The notes beneath the pieces were generated by a model. It was not told the origin of the DNA. It worked only from the letters and a program-made list of their open reading frames with translations, and searched no databases. The position numbers were made by a program, and so were the translations under genes. Shown piece by piece: positions 1 to 12,658 of a stretch of DNA of 62,325 nt (its first letter is position 1; each line of letters starts with the position of its first letter). This DNA is from Burkholderia latens (lineage in GTDB: Bacteria > Pseudomonadota > Gammaproteobacteria > Burkholderiales > Burkholderiaceae). The DNA lies in NCBI RefSeq assembly GCF_902499045.1, contig NZ_CABVPL010000048.1, forward strand, positions 1 through 62,325, written 5' to 3'.

Positions 1-774
1 GCCGGCGTCCGCGTGCGCGGCGCGCGCGAGGCCGAGCGCCGCGGGCGACGCGGACAGCACGCGCTCGAACGGCTTGCCGACCGGCTTCAGCGTGCCCTGC
101 GCATGGAACCAGATCGAGTTGACGGCCGGCAATCCGCGCGCTTCGCGCGCTTCGTTGACCGGATGCTGGAACCACGCCATCTGCACTTCGTTCTGCAGCT
201 TCATCCACATCCGCGAGCGTTCGCCGGTGTGCGCCTCGTGCGGCAGCCAGATCTCGATGTTGCGGCCGCTCGCGCGCAGCGGCGCGGCGCCGGCAAGGCG
301 CGCGAGCTGTTCGCTGGACAGGTACCAGCGCGCCGGCTGCGGCGCTTCGAGCCGCACGCCGAGCTCCTCGATCAGCGGGCGCGCGACCGCGAGCAGTGCG
401 GCGGCATCGCCGTCGTCGAGCGCGAGGCTCGCCGGATCGACGAGCACGAGGTGATCGTGCGCGATTTCGACGTGAACGGGCTCGACGCATGCCCATGCAT
501 GCGTGCCGGGGTCGCCGCCGTCCGCCAGCAGCATGTAGGGCGCGAGCGGCGCCTCGTCGGCGGCATTGCCTTGGGTCGCGCCGAACTGGCGGGCCAGCCA
601 GCGCTCGTGCGGCAGCGTGCGCTGGAAGTCCTCGCCGGCCACGCGCTCGACGAGGCTCGCGCGGGCGAGCAACTTTTCGAGCGCGGGACTGTCCAGCGTG
701 TGCAGGGACGAGGCCGCATCGGCCGCCGACGGCAGCGCGAACGGAACGAGAAAATGGAGGCGTCGGTCGTGCAT
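1..774 (-). CDS. RpfE/COG4255-type conserved protein, C-terminus outside window
   Basis: The frame is open for 258 codons from an ATG at 774 down to base 1, so the 3' end lies outside the window. The protein starts MHDRRLHFLVPFALP and contains HERWLARQFGA, a pattern I recall from the RpfE-like family (COG4255) that often sits beside recJ in beta- and gamma-proteobacteria. Some Burkholderia annotations call this protein a phosphoglycerate mutase, but I see no alkaline-phosphatase-type metal motifs in the visible part. No signal peptide or membrane segment is visible. The gene is divergent from lolC. A TACAAT box lies only about ten bases upstream of the ATG, so the 5' leader would be very short. 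The biochemical function is unknown. Confidence 0.6.
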   Translation of the reverse strand, partial: MHDRRLHFLVPFALPSAADAASSLHTLDSPALEKLLARASLVERVAGEDFQRTLPHERWLARQFGATQGNAADEAPLAPYMLLADGGDPGTHAWACVEPVHVEIAHDHLVLVDPASLALDDGDAAALLAVARPLIEELGVRLEAPQPARWYLSSEQLARLAGAAPLRASGRNIEIWLPHEAHTGERSRMWMKLQNEVQMAWFQHPVNEAREARGLPAVNSIWFHAQGTLKPVGKPFERVLSASPAALGLARAAHADAG

Positions 775-784
775 GATGGTGCGC

Positions 785-790
785 ATTGTA
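785..790 (-). promoter_or_regulatory. Candidate -10 box of the RpfE-like gene
   Basis: TACAAT on the minus strand. A start about 7 bases downstream would fall about 4 bases before the ATG at 774, giving a nearly leaderless mRNA. No good -35 hexamer is seen at normal spacing. Confidence 0.35.
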
Positions 791-938
791 TGGCAAACTG
801 CGCGCGTGATCGGGCCGGCTGACGGTCCGGGCGGGTCCGAACAGGCCCGATCCCGTCCGGCGACCGCTGTTTTCCGACCGCGCCCGGGCGGCCGGCCGCG
901 GGCCGCCATCCCCGCCGTAACCAGCAGAAAGGATTCGC

Positions 939-2192
939 TTGAAACTTCCGTACGAATGGCAGATCGGCTGGCGCTACACGCGCGCCGGCAAACGCACGAC
1001 CGGCAACGGCTTCATTTCCTTCATCGCGCTCGTGTCGATGCTCGGCATTGCGCTCGGCGTCGCCGCGCTGATCGTCGTGCTGTCCGTGATGAACGGCTTC
1101 CAGAAGGAAGTGCGCGACCGCATGCTGTCGGTGCTCGCGCACGTCGAGGTGTTCTCGCCGACGGGCTCGATGCCCGACTGGCAACTGACCGCGCAGGAAG
1201 CGCGCCGCAATCCGGCGGTGATCGGCGCGGCGCCGTACGTCGACGCGCAGGCGCTGCTCACGCGCCAGGACGCGGTGAACGGCGTGCTGCTGCGCGGCGT
1301 CGAGCCGTCACTCGAGCCGCAGGTGTCGGACATCGGCAAGGACATGAAGGCGGGCCAGCTCGCCGCGCTCGTGCCCGGCCAGTTCGGCATCGTGCTCGGC
1401 GACGCGCTCGCCGGCAATCTCGGCGTGACGGTCGGCGACAAGGTCACGCTGGTGGCGCCCGAAGGCACGATCACGCCGGCCGGGATGATGCCGCGGCTCA
1501 AGCAGTTCACGGTCGTCGGCGTGTTCGAGTCCGGGCATTACGAATACGACAGCACGCTCGCGATGATCAACATCCGCGACGCGGAGGCGCTGTTCCGGAT
1601 GTCGGCACCGACCGGCGTGCGGCTGCGGCTCACCGACATGCAGAAGGCGCCGCAGGTCGCGGTCGAGCTGTCGCACACGCTGTCGGGCAGCCTGTACATC
1701 CGCGACTGGACCCAGCAGAACAAAACCTGGTTCTCGGCGGTGCAGATCGAGAAGCGGATGATGTTCATCATCCTTACGCTGATCATCGCGGTCGCGGCGT
1801 TCAACCTCGTGTCGTCGCTCGTGATGACGGTGACCAACAAGCAGGCCGACATCGCGATCCTGCGCACGCTCGGCGCGCAGCCGGGCTCGATCATGAAGAT
1901 CTTCGTCGTGCAGGGCGTGACGATCGGCTTCGTCGGCACCGCGTCCGGCGTCGCGCTCGGTTGCCTGATCGCGTGGAGCATTCCGTGGCTGATCCCGATG
2001 ATCGAGCATCTGTTCGGCGTGCAGTTCCTGCCGCCGTCCGTGTACTTCATCAGCGAGCTGCCGTCCGAGCTCGTCGCCGGCGACGTGATCAAGATCGGCC
2101 TGATCGCGTTCGCGCTGTCGGCCGTGGCGACGCTCTATCCGAGCTGGCGCGGCGCGAAGGTGAAACCGGCGGAGGCGCTTCGCTATGAATGA
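939..2192 (+). CDS. lolC: Lipoprotein-releasing ABC transporter, permease subunit LolC/E family
   Basis: This is the inner-membrane permease of the Lol system, which extracts outer-membrane lipoproteins from the inner membrane for LolA. The 417-residue protein has the family layout: a first membrane helix around residues 25-50 ([20 protein letters not shown]), a periplasmic domain to about 265, then three C-terminal helices (about 270-300, 315-350 and 370-400). The start is TTG at 939 with AGAAAGGA upstream; [14 protein letters not shown] follows directly, as expected for this family. Its last 8 bases overlap lolD, which indicates translational coupling. Many beta-proteobacteria carry one LolC/E-type protein (sometimes called LolF) acting as a homodimer; whether a second copy exists elsewhere cannot be seen here. 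Confidence 0.93.
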   Translation: MKLPYEWQIGWRYTRAGKRTTGNGFISFIALVSMLGIALGVAALIVVLSVMNGFQKEVRDRMLSVLAHVEVFSPTGSMPDWQLTAQEARRNPAVIGAAPYVDAQALLTRQDAVNGVLLRGVEPSLEPQVSDIGKDMKAGQLAALVPGQFGIVLGDALAGNLGVTVGDKVTLVAPEGTITPAGMMPRLKQFTVVGVFESGHYEYDSTLAMINIRDAEALFRMSAPTGVRLRLTDMQKAPQVAVELSHTLSGSLYIRDWTQQNKTWFSAVQIEKRMMFIILTLIIAVAAFNLVSSLVMTVTNKQADIAILRTLGAQPGSIMKIFVVQGVTIGFVGTASGVALGCLIAWSIPWLIPMIEHLFGVQFLPPSVYFISELPSELVAGDVIKIGLIAFALSAVATLYPSWRGAKVKPAEALRYE

Positions 2193-2943
2193 CCGCGCAA
2201 CCGCATTCGCGGATTCACGACAACCCATCAGACAGGATTCGGCAGGTATGCAGGAATACGTGCTTCAGGCGCGCGGGATCACGAAGGCGTTCGTGCAGGG
2301 CGGCTTCAACGTGCAGGTGCTCAACAACGCCGAGCTGACGGTGCGGCGCGGCGAGAAGCTCGCGGTCGTCGGCGCGTCGGGCTCCGGCAAGAGCACGCTG
2401 CTGCACGTGCTGGGCGGTCTCGACGAGCCGAGCGCGGGCGAGGTGTCGCTGCTCGGCAAGCCGTTCACGCAGCTCGCCGAGCGCGAGCGCAACGAGCTGC
2501 GCAACCGCGCCCTCGGGTTCGTCTACCAGTTCCATCACCTGCTGCCGGAATTCACCGCGCTCGACAACGTCGCGATGCCGCTGCGCATCCGCCGGATGAC
2601 GACCGAGGACGCGCGCGCGCAGGCACAGGCGATGCTCGAGCGCGTGGGTCTCGGCCCGCGTGCGAAGCACCGGCCGGGCGAGCTGTCCGGCGGCGAGCGG
2701 CAGCGCGTCGCGATCGCGCGCGCGCTGGTGACGAAGCCGGCGTGCGTGCTCGCCGACGAGCCGACCGGCAATCTCGACGGCTCGACGGCCGACACCGTGT
2801 TCAATCTGATGCTCGAGTTGTCCGAGACGCTCGAAACGAGTTTCGTGATCGTCACGCACGATCCCGAGCTTGCCGCGCGCTGCGACCGCATCATGCGCTT
2901 GCGCGACGGCGTGCTGCACGAGGAGCCGGCGCTGCCGGTGTGA
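2185..2943 (+). CDS. lolD: Lipoprotein-releasing ABC transporter, ATP-binding subunit LolD
   Basis: This is the ATPase that powers lipoprotein release with LolC. The sequence shows Walker [10 protein letters not shown] (residues 63-71), the signature LSGGERQR, Walker B VLADEPTG and an H-loop in IVTHDPEL. The ATG at 2185 overlaps the lolC end by 8 bases and gives 252 residues. A second in-frame ATG at 2248 ([10 protein letters not shown]) gives 231 residues, closer to the usual LolD length and to where family similarity begins, so the true start may be 2248. Co-transcription with lolC is almost certain. Confidence 0.95.
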   Translation: MNDRATAFADSRQPIRQDSAGMQEYVLQARGITKAFVQGGFNVQVLNNAELTVRRGEKLAVVGASGSGKSTLLHVLGGLDEPSAGEVSLLGKPFTQLAERERNELRNRALGFVYQFHHLLPEFTALDNVAMPLRIRRMTTEDARAQAQAMLERVGLGPRAKHRPGELSGGERQRVAIARALVTKPACVLADEPTGNLDGSTADTVFNLMLELSETLETSFVIVTHDPELAARCDRIMRLRDGVLHEEPALPV

Positions 2944-2944
2944 A

Positions 2945-2981
2945 CGAACGCGTTCGCCGCTCCGCCCGGTGAAGCCGGGCG
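2945..2981. other. Palindrome and hairpin between lolD and tatD
   Basis: The 65-base gap holds a perfect 12-bp palindrome (CGAACGCGTTCG, 2945-2956) followed by a 7-bp hairpin (CGCCCGG, loop TGAAG, CCGGGCG, 2963-2981). No T-run follows, so this is not a classical terminator. It may stabilise or separate messages. Confidence 0.4.
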
Positions 2982-3008
2982 ACGCGGCGAGCGCGCAGGA
3001 AAGCCGCC

Positions 3009-3797
3009 ATGTGGATCGATACGCATTGCCATCTCGATGCCGCCGAATTCGACGCCGACCGCGATGCGGTCGCGCACGCGGCGCGCGCGGCCGGTGTGTC
3101 GCGCATCGTGATCCCGAGCGTCGGGCGCGACAATTTCACGACGGTGCGCGACCTGGCGCAGCGCACGCCGGGCGCGGTCTATGCGCTCGGCATCCACCCG
3201 TTGTTCACACCGCACGCGCGCGATGAGGATCTCGACCGGCTGCGCATGGAAATCGAGGCGAGCCTCGACGATCCGCGCTTCGTCGCGATCGGCGAGATCG
3301 GTCTCGATTACTTCGTGCCGGGCCTCGACGAAGACCGGCAGCAATTCTTCTACCAGGGGCAGTTGCGGCTCGCGCGCGAATTCGACCTGCCGGTGCTGTG
3401 CCACGTGCGCAAGTCGCAGGATCGCGTGCTTGCCGGGCTGCGCCGCTTCGGCGTGCAGCGCGGCATCGCGCATGCGTTCAACGGCAGTTTCCAGCAGGCC
3501 GGCGCGTATCTCGCGCAGGGGCTGCATCTCGGCTTCGGCGGCAACGTGACGTTCGAGCGCGCGCGGCAGATTCGCCGGCTCGCGGAGCAGTTGCCGCTCG
3601 ATGCGATCGTCGTCGAGACAGATGCGCCCGATATCGCGCCCGAATGGGCGTACAAATCCCGCAATGCGCCCGATCAGGTGCCGCGCATCGGTGCCGTGCT
3701 TGCCGAACTGCGCAGGATCGACGCGCACGCGCTGTCCCTATCCACAACGGCTAACGCGCACGCTGCGCTGCCGCGCCTCGCACTTTCGTCCGCATAA
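3009..3797 (+). CDS. tatD: TatD-family metal-dependent deoxyribonuclease
   Basis: The 262-residue protein belongs to the TatD family of divalent-metal hydrolases with 3'-5' DNA exonuclease activity. Visible motifs are the N-terminal metal pair in DTHCHLD (H6, H8), GEIGLDYF with the metal-bridging glutamate, LCHVRKSQD, HAFNGSF, and the late ETDAPDIAPEW. The ATG at 3009 is preceded by AGGAAAGCCGCC. Length and motifs fit the YcfH/TatD group. It follows lolD by 65 bases and precedes comEC by 55 bases, so the three could form one transcript. Confidence 0.93.
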   Translation: MWIDTHCHLDAAEFDADRDAVAHAARAAGVSRIVIPSVGRDNFTTVRDLAQRTPGAVYALGIHPLFTPHARDEDLDRLRMEIEASLDDPRFVAIGEIGLDYFVPGLDEDRQQFFYQGQLRLAREFDLPVLCHVRKSQDRVLAGLRRFGVQRGIAHAFNGSFQQAGAYLAQGLHLGFGGNVTFERARQIRRLAEQLPLDAIVVETDAPDIAPEWAYKSRNAPDQVPRIGAVLAELRRIDAHALSLSTTANAHAALPRLALSSA

Positions 3798-3852
3798 TCG
3801 TTGCCGGAAGGTGCCGTCCGACGACGGCGGCGCCGGTCGACGAGGAGGCGCG

Positions 3853-6390
3853 ATGCGCGTGAGCTGGATTGCGTTCGCGCTCGGCGTCGCCGTGCTGCAG
3901 CAGCAGGCGGCGTTGCCGGGCGCGGGCGTCTGGGCGAGCGGTGCGGTGATGTTCGCGGGGTGCGGCCTGCTGCTCGCATGGGGTGTGCGGCGCCCGCGCA
4001 CGCGCGCGGTCGTCGCGCTGCGCTGGATGCTGTGCGCGACGGCCGCCTGCGCGATCGGATTCGGCTATGCGGCCGCGCGTGCCGAATGGCGGCTGCGCGA
4101 CAGTCTGCCCGTCGAGCGGGAAGGCCGCGACATCGTCGTCACGGGTGTGATCCGCGGGTTGCCGGTGATCGACGACAGCGGTGCGCGCTTGCTGTTCGCG
4201 GTCGAATCCAACGAGGCGGGGCTGGCCCGCTTTCCACCGGTGATTCGTTTGTCGTGGCGCACGTACGGTGCGTCCGCTGCTTCCACCGCGTCCGCCGACC
4301 CGCATGAAGCGCTGCCCGATTTGCGAGCGGCCCAGCGCTGGCGTCTCGTCGTGCGCCTGAAGCGCCCGCATGCGGAGGCGAATCCTTTCGTGCGCGACAG
4401 CGAGGCGGCGTGGCTCGCCGCGGGGATCCGGGCGATCGGCTATGTCGTCGCGCCGGAGCGCGCGGAATTGCTCGACGCGCGCGCATCGGGATGGCGCGCG
4501 TCGATCGATCGGTCGCGCGACGTGCTGCGCATGCGTATCGGCGAAGCGCTCGGCAGCGGCGCGGGCCATCGCGGCATCGTGACCGCGCTCGCGGTCGGCG
4601 ATCAATCCGCCATCGGCGACGACGACTGGCGCGTGCTGCGCAATACGGGTACGAGTCATCTGGTCGCGATCTCGGGGATGCACGTCGGGCTCGTCGGCGC
4701 GCTCGCCGGCGGGATCGCGTCGATCGTGTGGCGGCGTCTGCGCTGTCGCTCACGTGCGGCGGCGCTGATGGTGCCGGCGCCTTACGTCGCTTCCGTGGCC
4801 GCGCTGATCGCCGCCGCCGGCTACGCCGCGCTCGCCGGCTTCAACGTGCCGGCGCAGCGCTCGTGGTGGATGATCGCGGCCGGTGCGGCCGCTTATCTCG
4901 CCGGGCGCAGCGTGCCGACCTCCGCCGTGCTGTGCGCCGCGCTCGGCGGCGTGCTGCTCGCCGATCCGTGGGCCGTGTTGTCGGCCGGCTTCTGGCTGTC
5001 GTTCGGCGCGGTCGCGGTGATCCTGATGGCCGTGGCCGGGTGGCGCGCGGTGCGCGAATTCGACGGGAATGACGCGGACGGCGGGAGCGGCGCCGCCGAT
5101 GGAGCGGACGACGGGATCGCCGCGACCGGCCGCCGACGGCGGCTGCGAGCATGGTGCGCGCGGGCCGCGCGCCGAATCGCCGACGCCACGCGCGTGCAGT
5201 ACGCGGTGACGATCGGGCTCGCGCCGCTGACGGCCGCATGGTTCGCGCAGATCTCGGTGTCGGGCCCGCTCGGCAACGCATTCGCGATTCCTTGGGTCAG
5301 CTCCGTCGTGACGCCGATCGTGCTCGCCGGGATCGGATTGCCCGCGCCGCTGGACGGCCATGCGTTCCGGCTCGCGCATGCGGCGCTCGAACCGATGATG
5401 GTGCTGCTGCGGCATCTCGCCGACTGGCCGGCCGGCGTGTTGTGGCTGCGCATGCCCGACTGGCCGGTGCTGGCGCTTGCCTGCGTGGGCGTCGGATGGG
5501 CGTTGATGCCGCGCGGCTGGCCGCTGCGCTGGGCCGCGCCGATCACGTGGCTGCCGCTCGTTGCGCCCGCACCCGATGCGCCGCCGCCCGGCGGCTTTCG
5601 CCTGACGGTGCTCGACGTCGGGCAGGGCGCATCGGTGCTGGTCGAGACCGCGAGCCGGACGCTGCTGTTCGACGCGGGGCCGGGCCCGGAGTCGACTCAT
5701 GCCGGTGAGCGGATCGTCGCGCCGTCGTTGCGTGCGCGCGGGATCCGGACGGTCGATTCGCTCGTGCTCAGCCATGCGGATGCCGATCACACGGGCGGGG
5801 CGGCGGCCGTTTACGCCGCAGCCGACGTGCGTCAGCTGCTTGCCGGCATTGCGCCGCGGCACCGGTTGTGGCGTGCCGCGGAAGCTGCCGGCGTGGCCGA
5901 TCGGCTGCCGTGCGCGGCCGGGCAGCGGTGGACGTGGGACGGCGTCGTGTTCACGATGCTGTGGCCGTCGCGCGTCGCGGGCGGCGGCCCGTCGAACGAG
6001 CAATCGTGCGTGCTGCGCATCGACGCGGGCGGCACGTCGGCGCTGCTGACGGGCGACATCGAAGCGCGCGCCGAGCGGCGGCTCGTGGCCGACGCACGCG
6101 ATGCGCTGGCCGCGCAGATCCTCGTCGTCGCGCACCACGGCAGCCGTACGTCGTCGGTCGAGCCTTTCCTCGATTCGGTCGGGCCGCGCGTCGCGGTATT
6201 TCCTGTAGGCTATCGCAATCGCTTCGGGCATCCGCACCGGACGGTCCTTGCCCGCTACGCGGCGCGCGGGATTCCGCTGCCGCGCACCGATCTCGACGGG
6301 GCCGTGCGATTCGACGTCGCGCCGGCGGGCGGCGGTTTCGCGTTCGCGGGTTATCGCGATGTGCAGCGGCGGTACTGGATGGACCGGTGA
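3853..6390 (+). CDS. comEC: DNA internalization-related competence protein ComEC/Rec2
   Basis: This is the inner-membrane channel that carries single-stranded DNA into the cytoplasm during transformation. From ATG 3853, with GAGGAGG five bases upstream, it encodes 845 residues. Order of domains: N-terminal membrane helices, a soluble OB-like region (about 70-230), the Competence membrane domain (about 230-570, with ISGMHVGLVGAL), and a C-terminal metallo-beta-lactamase domain (about 590-820, LDVGQGASVLV, SHADADHTGG, AHHGSR). A hydrophilic Gly/Asp/Ala-rich stretch (DGNDADGGSGAADGADDG) interrupts the membrane region around residues 400-430 and is probably a cytoplasmic or periplasmic loop insertion. 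Confidence 0.93.
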   Translation: MRVSWIAFALGVAVLQQQAALPGAGVWASGAVMFAGCGLLLAWGVRRPRTRAVVALRWMLCATAACAIGFGYAAARAEWRLRDSLPVEREGRDIVVTGVIRGLPVIDDSGARLLFAVESNEAGLARFPPVIRLSWRTYGASAASTASADPHEALPDLRAAQRWRLVVRLKRPHAEANPFVRDSEAAWLAAGIRAIGYVVAPERAELLDARASGWRASIDRSRDVLRMRIGEALGSGAGHRGIVTALAVGDQSAIGDDDWRVLRNTGTSHLVAISGMHVGLVGALAGGIASIVWRRLRCRSRAAALMVPAPYVASVAALIAAAGYAALAGFNVPAQRSWWMIAAGAAAYLAGRSVPTSAVLCAALGGVLLADPWAVLSAGFWLSFGAVAVILMAVAGWRAVREFDGNDADGGSGAADGADDGIAATGRRRRLRAWCARAARRIADATRVQYAVTIGLAPLTAAWFAQISVSGPLGNAFAIPWVSSVVTPIVLAGIGLPAPLDGHAFRLAHAALEPMMVLLRHLADWPAGVLWLRMPDWPVLALACVGVGWALMPRGWPLRWAAPITWLPLVAPAPDAPPPGGFRLTVLDVGQGASVLVETASRTLLFDAGPGPESTHAGERIVAPSLRARGIRTVDSLVLSHADADHTGGAAAVYAAADVRQLLAGIAPRHRLWRAAEAAGVADRLPCAAGQRWTWDGVVFTMLWPSRVAGGGPSNEQSCVLRIDAGGTSALLTGDIEARAERRLVADARDALAAQILVVAHHGSRTSSVEPFLDSVGPRVAVFPVGYRNRFGHPHRTVLARYAARGIPLPRTDLDGAVRFDVAPAGGGFAFAGYRDVQRRYWMDR

Positions 6391-6496
6391 CGGATGCGAT
6401 CGCGTGCGGTAGAAAACAACGGACTACGGTCAACGTTGCAGCGGCGGTCCATCCGGTCGCCGCGACGCATGAGGCGGGCGTCATGGCTGGTCCGCA

Positions 6497-6605
6497 CTCC
6501 CACCGACCGCGAAGCATGGGGTGGGAGCAAGTGCTGAAGCACTAACTCCCACCGACCGCGAAGCATGGGGTGGGAGTAAGTGCTGAAGCACTAACTCCCA
6601 CCGAC
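6497..6605. repeat. Tandem 49-bp repeat (2 full + 11 bp) with alternative hairpins
   Basis: Unit 1 is 6497-6545, unit 2 is 6546-6594, and an 11-base third start follows at 6595-6605. The units differ by one base (C or T at unit position 32). Each unit contains CTCCCACC and GGTGGGAG 15 bases apart (8-bp stem) plus AGTGC-TGAA-GCACT. Across unit borders, GGTGGGAG also pairs with the next CTCCCACC around the inner AGTGC/GCACT stem; at 6569-6602 this makes a 14-bp stem with one mismatch. The two folds exclude each other. The array ends four bases before the ribosome site of the next gene. It resembles a dispersed REP-like element, but genome copies cannot be counted here. Confidence 0.85.
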
Positions 6606-6622
6606 AAAGGAGACATTGGCGT

Positions 6623-7468
6623 TTGAAGGACATCATCCACTTCTCGCATGCGAACGGTTTTCCTGCATCCACGTACCGGACGATCTTCGCCGAGCTGGCA
6701 GACGACTACGAGCTGCGCTACATCGAGCGGATCGGTCACGACCGCCGCTATCCGGTGACGCGCGACTGGCCGCATCTCGTCGAACAGCTGCTCGACGACA
6801 TCGGCCGCCGCTACGAGCGCCCGGTCTGGCTCGTCGGCCATTCGCTCGGCGGCTACCTGTCGCTGATGGCCGCGCTGAAAAAACCGCAGTGGGTGCGCGG
6901 CGTGGTGATGATCGATTCGCCGATCATCGCGGGATGGCGGGCGGGCGCGCTGCGCGCGAGCCAGTGGGCCGGGCTCGACGAGCGGCTGTCGCCGGCGGCC
7001 GCGACGCGCAACCGGCGTACGCGCTGGGCGAGCCGCGACGAAGCGTGGCGGCACTTTCACGAGAAGCCGGCGTTCGCGCGCTGGGACGAGCGGATGCTGT
7101 CCGACTACATCGACTACGGCATTCCGCAGGCAGGCGCCGACGGCGAACGCGCACTCGCGTTCGACCGGCAGGTCGAGTACCTGATCTACCGGACGCTGCC
7201 GCATACGCTCGGCCCGCGGCTCGCGCACGGCGCACCGGTGCCGCTCGGCTTTCTGGCCGGCACGCGCTCGCGCGAGGTGCGGCAGGTCGGGCTCGATGCG
7301 ACGCGCCGCGCCGCGCGCGGGCGCATCGAATGGATCGACGGCAGCCACCTGTTCCCGATGGAGCGGCCGATCGAGACGGCGCGCGCATTGCAGCGGATGC
7401 TGAATACGCTGAAGACGGCCGACGGCGGCGTGCCGCGCGACGGCGCCGCGCTCGCGAAGCGCGCGTGA
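6623..7468 (+). CDS. Alpha/beta hydrolase
   Basis: The 281-residue protein has an alpha/beta-hydrolase fold. The nucleophile elbow GHSLGG puts the serine at residue 74, an oxyanion-region HANGFP lies near residue 9, and a late DGSHLFPME supplies a likely catalytic histidine. No signal peptide is visible, so it is probably cytoplasmic. The start is TTG at 6623, chosen because AAAGGAGA lies 9-16 bases upstream and the sequence reads MKDIIHFSHANG at once. The substrate is not predictable. The 49-bp repeat array lies immediately upstream and may affect expression. Confidence 0.85.
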   Translation: MKDIIHFSHANGFPASTYRTIFAELADDYELRYIERIGHDRRYPVTRDWPHLVEQLLDDIGRRYERPVWLVGHSLGGYLSLMAALKKPQWVRGVVMIDSPIIAGWRAGALRASQWAGLDERLSPAAATRNRRTRWASRDEAWRHFHEKPAFARWDERMLSDYIDYGIPQAGADGERALAFDRQVEYLIYRTLPHTLGPRLAHGAPVPLGFLAGTRSREVRQVGLDATRRAARGRIEWIDGSHLFPMERPIETARALQRMLNTLKTADGGVPRDGAALAKRA

Positions 7469-7613
7469 TTGCGCATGAAGCGGACGTGAAGCGGCGCGCG
7501 CAGCCCCGCGTCGCGCGGGCGCGGTTGCACCGACCGGCCGGCCGGTTCGCACCGGGCGCGCACGGCTGACGCGGCCCGGTCGGAAAGGGCGCGATCATCG
7601 CGTCAATTGCTGA

Positions 7614-10174
<2,561 letters not shown>

Positions 10175-10224
10175 AGATCGAATGAACCTTGCGGCGGCTT
10201 CGCGCGTCAGTAGCGAAAGCGGTT

Positions 10225-10240
10225 GCGGCACGCGTGCCGC
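10225..10240. other. Perfect 16-bp palindrome between kdsA and eno
   Basis: GCGGCACGCGTGCCGC is self-complementary and would form a tight hairpin in RNA about 30 bases before the eno ribosome site. No T-run follows, so it is more likely a processing or stability element, or a protein site, than a terminator. Confidence 0.4.
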
Positions 10241-10250
10241 CGCAGTTTGA

Positions 10251-11564
<1,314 letters not shown>

Positions 11565-11592
11565 CGCGCTACTATCGGGTTCGTCATCTCGA

Positions 11593-11628
11593 CGCCGCTC
11601 TGTGCATGTCGCGCGGAGCGGCGCTTCT
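11593..11628 (+). terminator. Possible intrinsic terminator after eno
   Basis: CGCCGCTC (11593-11600) pairs with GAGCGGCG (11616-11623) and is followed by CTTCTT. The loop is 15 bases and the T-tract is interrupted, so termination is probably partial, with read-through into ftsB. Confidence 0.4.
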
Positions 11629-11646
11629 TATATCTGCGTCTCCTAC

Positions 11647-12072
11647 ATGCGGCTTGTCACTGTCGTCCTGATTGCCTTGCTGGCGCTCATTCAGTACCCC
11701 CTATGGTGGGGACACGGCGGCTGGCTGCGGGTGCATGAATTGCGCCAGCAGCTCGGCGATCAGTTGCAGAAGAATGCGGACGAGAAGCTGCGCAATGAAC
11801 GGATCGCCGGCGAAGTGCAGGATCTACAGAGCGGCACCGCAGCCATCGAGGAGCGCGCGCGCTACGAAATGGGCATGGTGAAGGATGGCGAAGTATTCGT
11901 GCAGTTCGTATCGCCGAATGCGCCGGCCGCGCCGGTGAACAACACACCGTCGAACACGTCGACGCGCGGTGCGGTGTCGGCGGCGCCCGTGCGTGTCGTG
12001 CCGAATCCGCAGTCGATCGCGAAGCCGCCGCGGCATCACGGCGGCGACAAAGGCAAGGCCGCGCATCACTGA
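11647..12072 (+). CDS. ftsB: Cell division protein FtsB (septum formation initiator)
   Basis: FtsB is a small bitopic membrane protein of the FtsQLB divisome complex. From ATG 11647 it has 141 residues: an N-terminal membrane helix (about 3-20, [19 protein letters not shown]), a coiled-coil region (about 28-70), and [19 protein letters not shown], the conserved FtsB block. The last 45 residues form a disordered Ala/Pro/Thr tail ending in a basic His/Lys-rich stretch; this makes it longer than the roughly 100-residue E. coli protein. The eno-ftsB order is conserved in many proteobacteria. Confidence 0.92.
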   Translation: MRLVTVVLIALLALIQYPLWWGHGGWLRVHELRQQLGDQLQKNADEKLRNERIAGEVQDLQSGTAAIEERARYEMGMVKDGEVFVQFVSPNAPAAPVNNTPSNTSTRGAVSAAPVRVVPNPQSIAKPPRHHGGDKGKAAHH

Positions 12073-12091
12073 GCGGCAGTCCGAATCATTG

Positions 12092-12119
12092 AAAAAGCGC
12101 GGGAAATGCCGCGCTTTTT
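12092..12119. terminator. Bidirectional intrinsic terminator
   Basis: AAAAAGCGCGG and CCGCGCTTTTT form an 11-bp stem with a short loop and T-runs on both strands. It lies between the convergent ftsB (plus) and the small lipoprotein gene (minus). Confidence 0.9.
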
Positions 12120-12165
12120 TATTTCCTGCAAGTTGTCAATCGGCGCGGCACGCGCGGGTAGCGTA

Positions 12166-12519
12166 TCACCACCACCAGCCCGGATAGCCGTAGCCGATGC
12201 CGGTACCCCACCGGTTGCCCCAGCCGCCGCCGTAATAGCCGCCATAAACCGTCACCGGCGGCGGCGCGTAATACGACCATGCGCGTGCGGCCGCTTCCGC
12301 CGCCATCGCATCGTTCTGTTCGCGCAGCACCTGCCGGTCGATCTCGTCGTAGCGCTTGCGCTCGGCGCTCGATAGCGCGGGCGGCTGGCCGCCCGATGCG
12401 CCGGCTTCGGGCAGGCGGCTCAGGATCGTCGACGAAGGCGGCTGCACGGCGCAACCGGCGAGAGCCAGCGTGCCGGCTGCGACGCTGGTCAGAAGGAGAG
12501 TGCGGAACGGGCGATTCAT
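12166..12519 (-). CDS. Small lipoprotein with Gly/Tyr/Trp-rich tail
   Basis: The 117-residue product starts with a signal peptide and lipobox (LALAGC, cysteine at residue 23), so it is a predicted lipoprotein; the residue after Cys is Ala, which fits outer-membrane sorting. The middle (about 45-85) is charged and helical (SSAERKRYDEIDRQVLREQ), and the last 35 residues are rich in Tyr, Gly and Trp (YYGGGWGNRW, ending GYPGWWW). I do not recognise a named family. The ATG at 12519 has GGAGAA nine bases upstream. It lies 139 bases downstream of hslO on the same strand. Confidence 0.8.
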   Translation of the reverse strand: MNRPFRTLLLTSVAAGTLALAGCAVQPPSSTILSRLPEAGASGGQPPALSSAERKRYDEIDRQVLREQNDAMAAEAAARAWSYYAPPPVTVYGGYYGGGWGNRWGTGIGYGYPGWWW

Positions 12520-12658
12520 CTGTTTCTCCAGCAGCGCGCCGACAGCGGGAAGCAGGCTTGTGCCGAAGGCCCGGGCCTACGGTGCGCGAGCCGTGCGTGC
12601 GGCGCTCGTGCGTCATTATGCGCCCGCGCTCGCATCGCGCGCACGGGCGCGCGGCTCA

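Noticed and set aside
1-774. Annotation of the first gene as phosphoglycerate mutase
   Set aside because: No metal-binding or phosphohistidine motifs of either phosphoglycerate mutase type are visible; an RpfE/COG4255-type label fits better.
566-2188. Long plus-strand frame of 540 codons overlapping lolC
   Set aside because: Arg-rich composition typical of the wrong frame of GC-rich DNA; lolC in another frame has clear family similarity over the same bases.
6351-6672. Short minus-strand frames across the 49-bp repeat
   Set aside because: They arise because the repeat has no stops in some frames; peptides simply repeat the DNA element and no start signal is seen.
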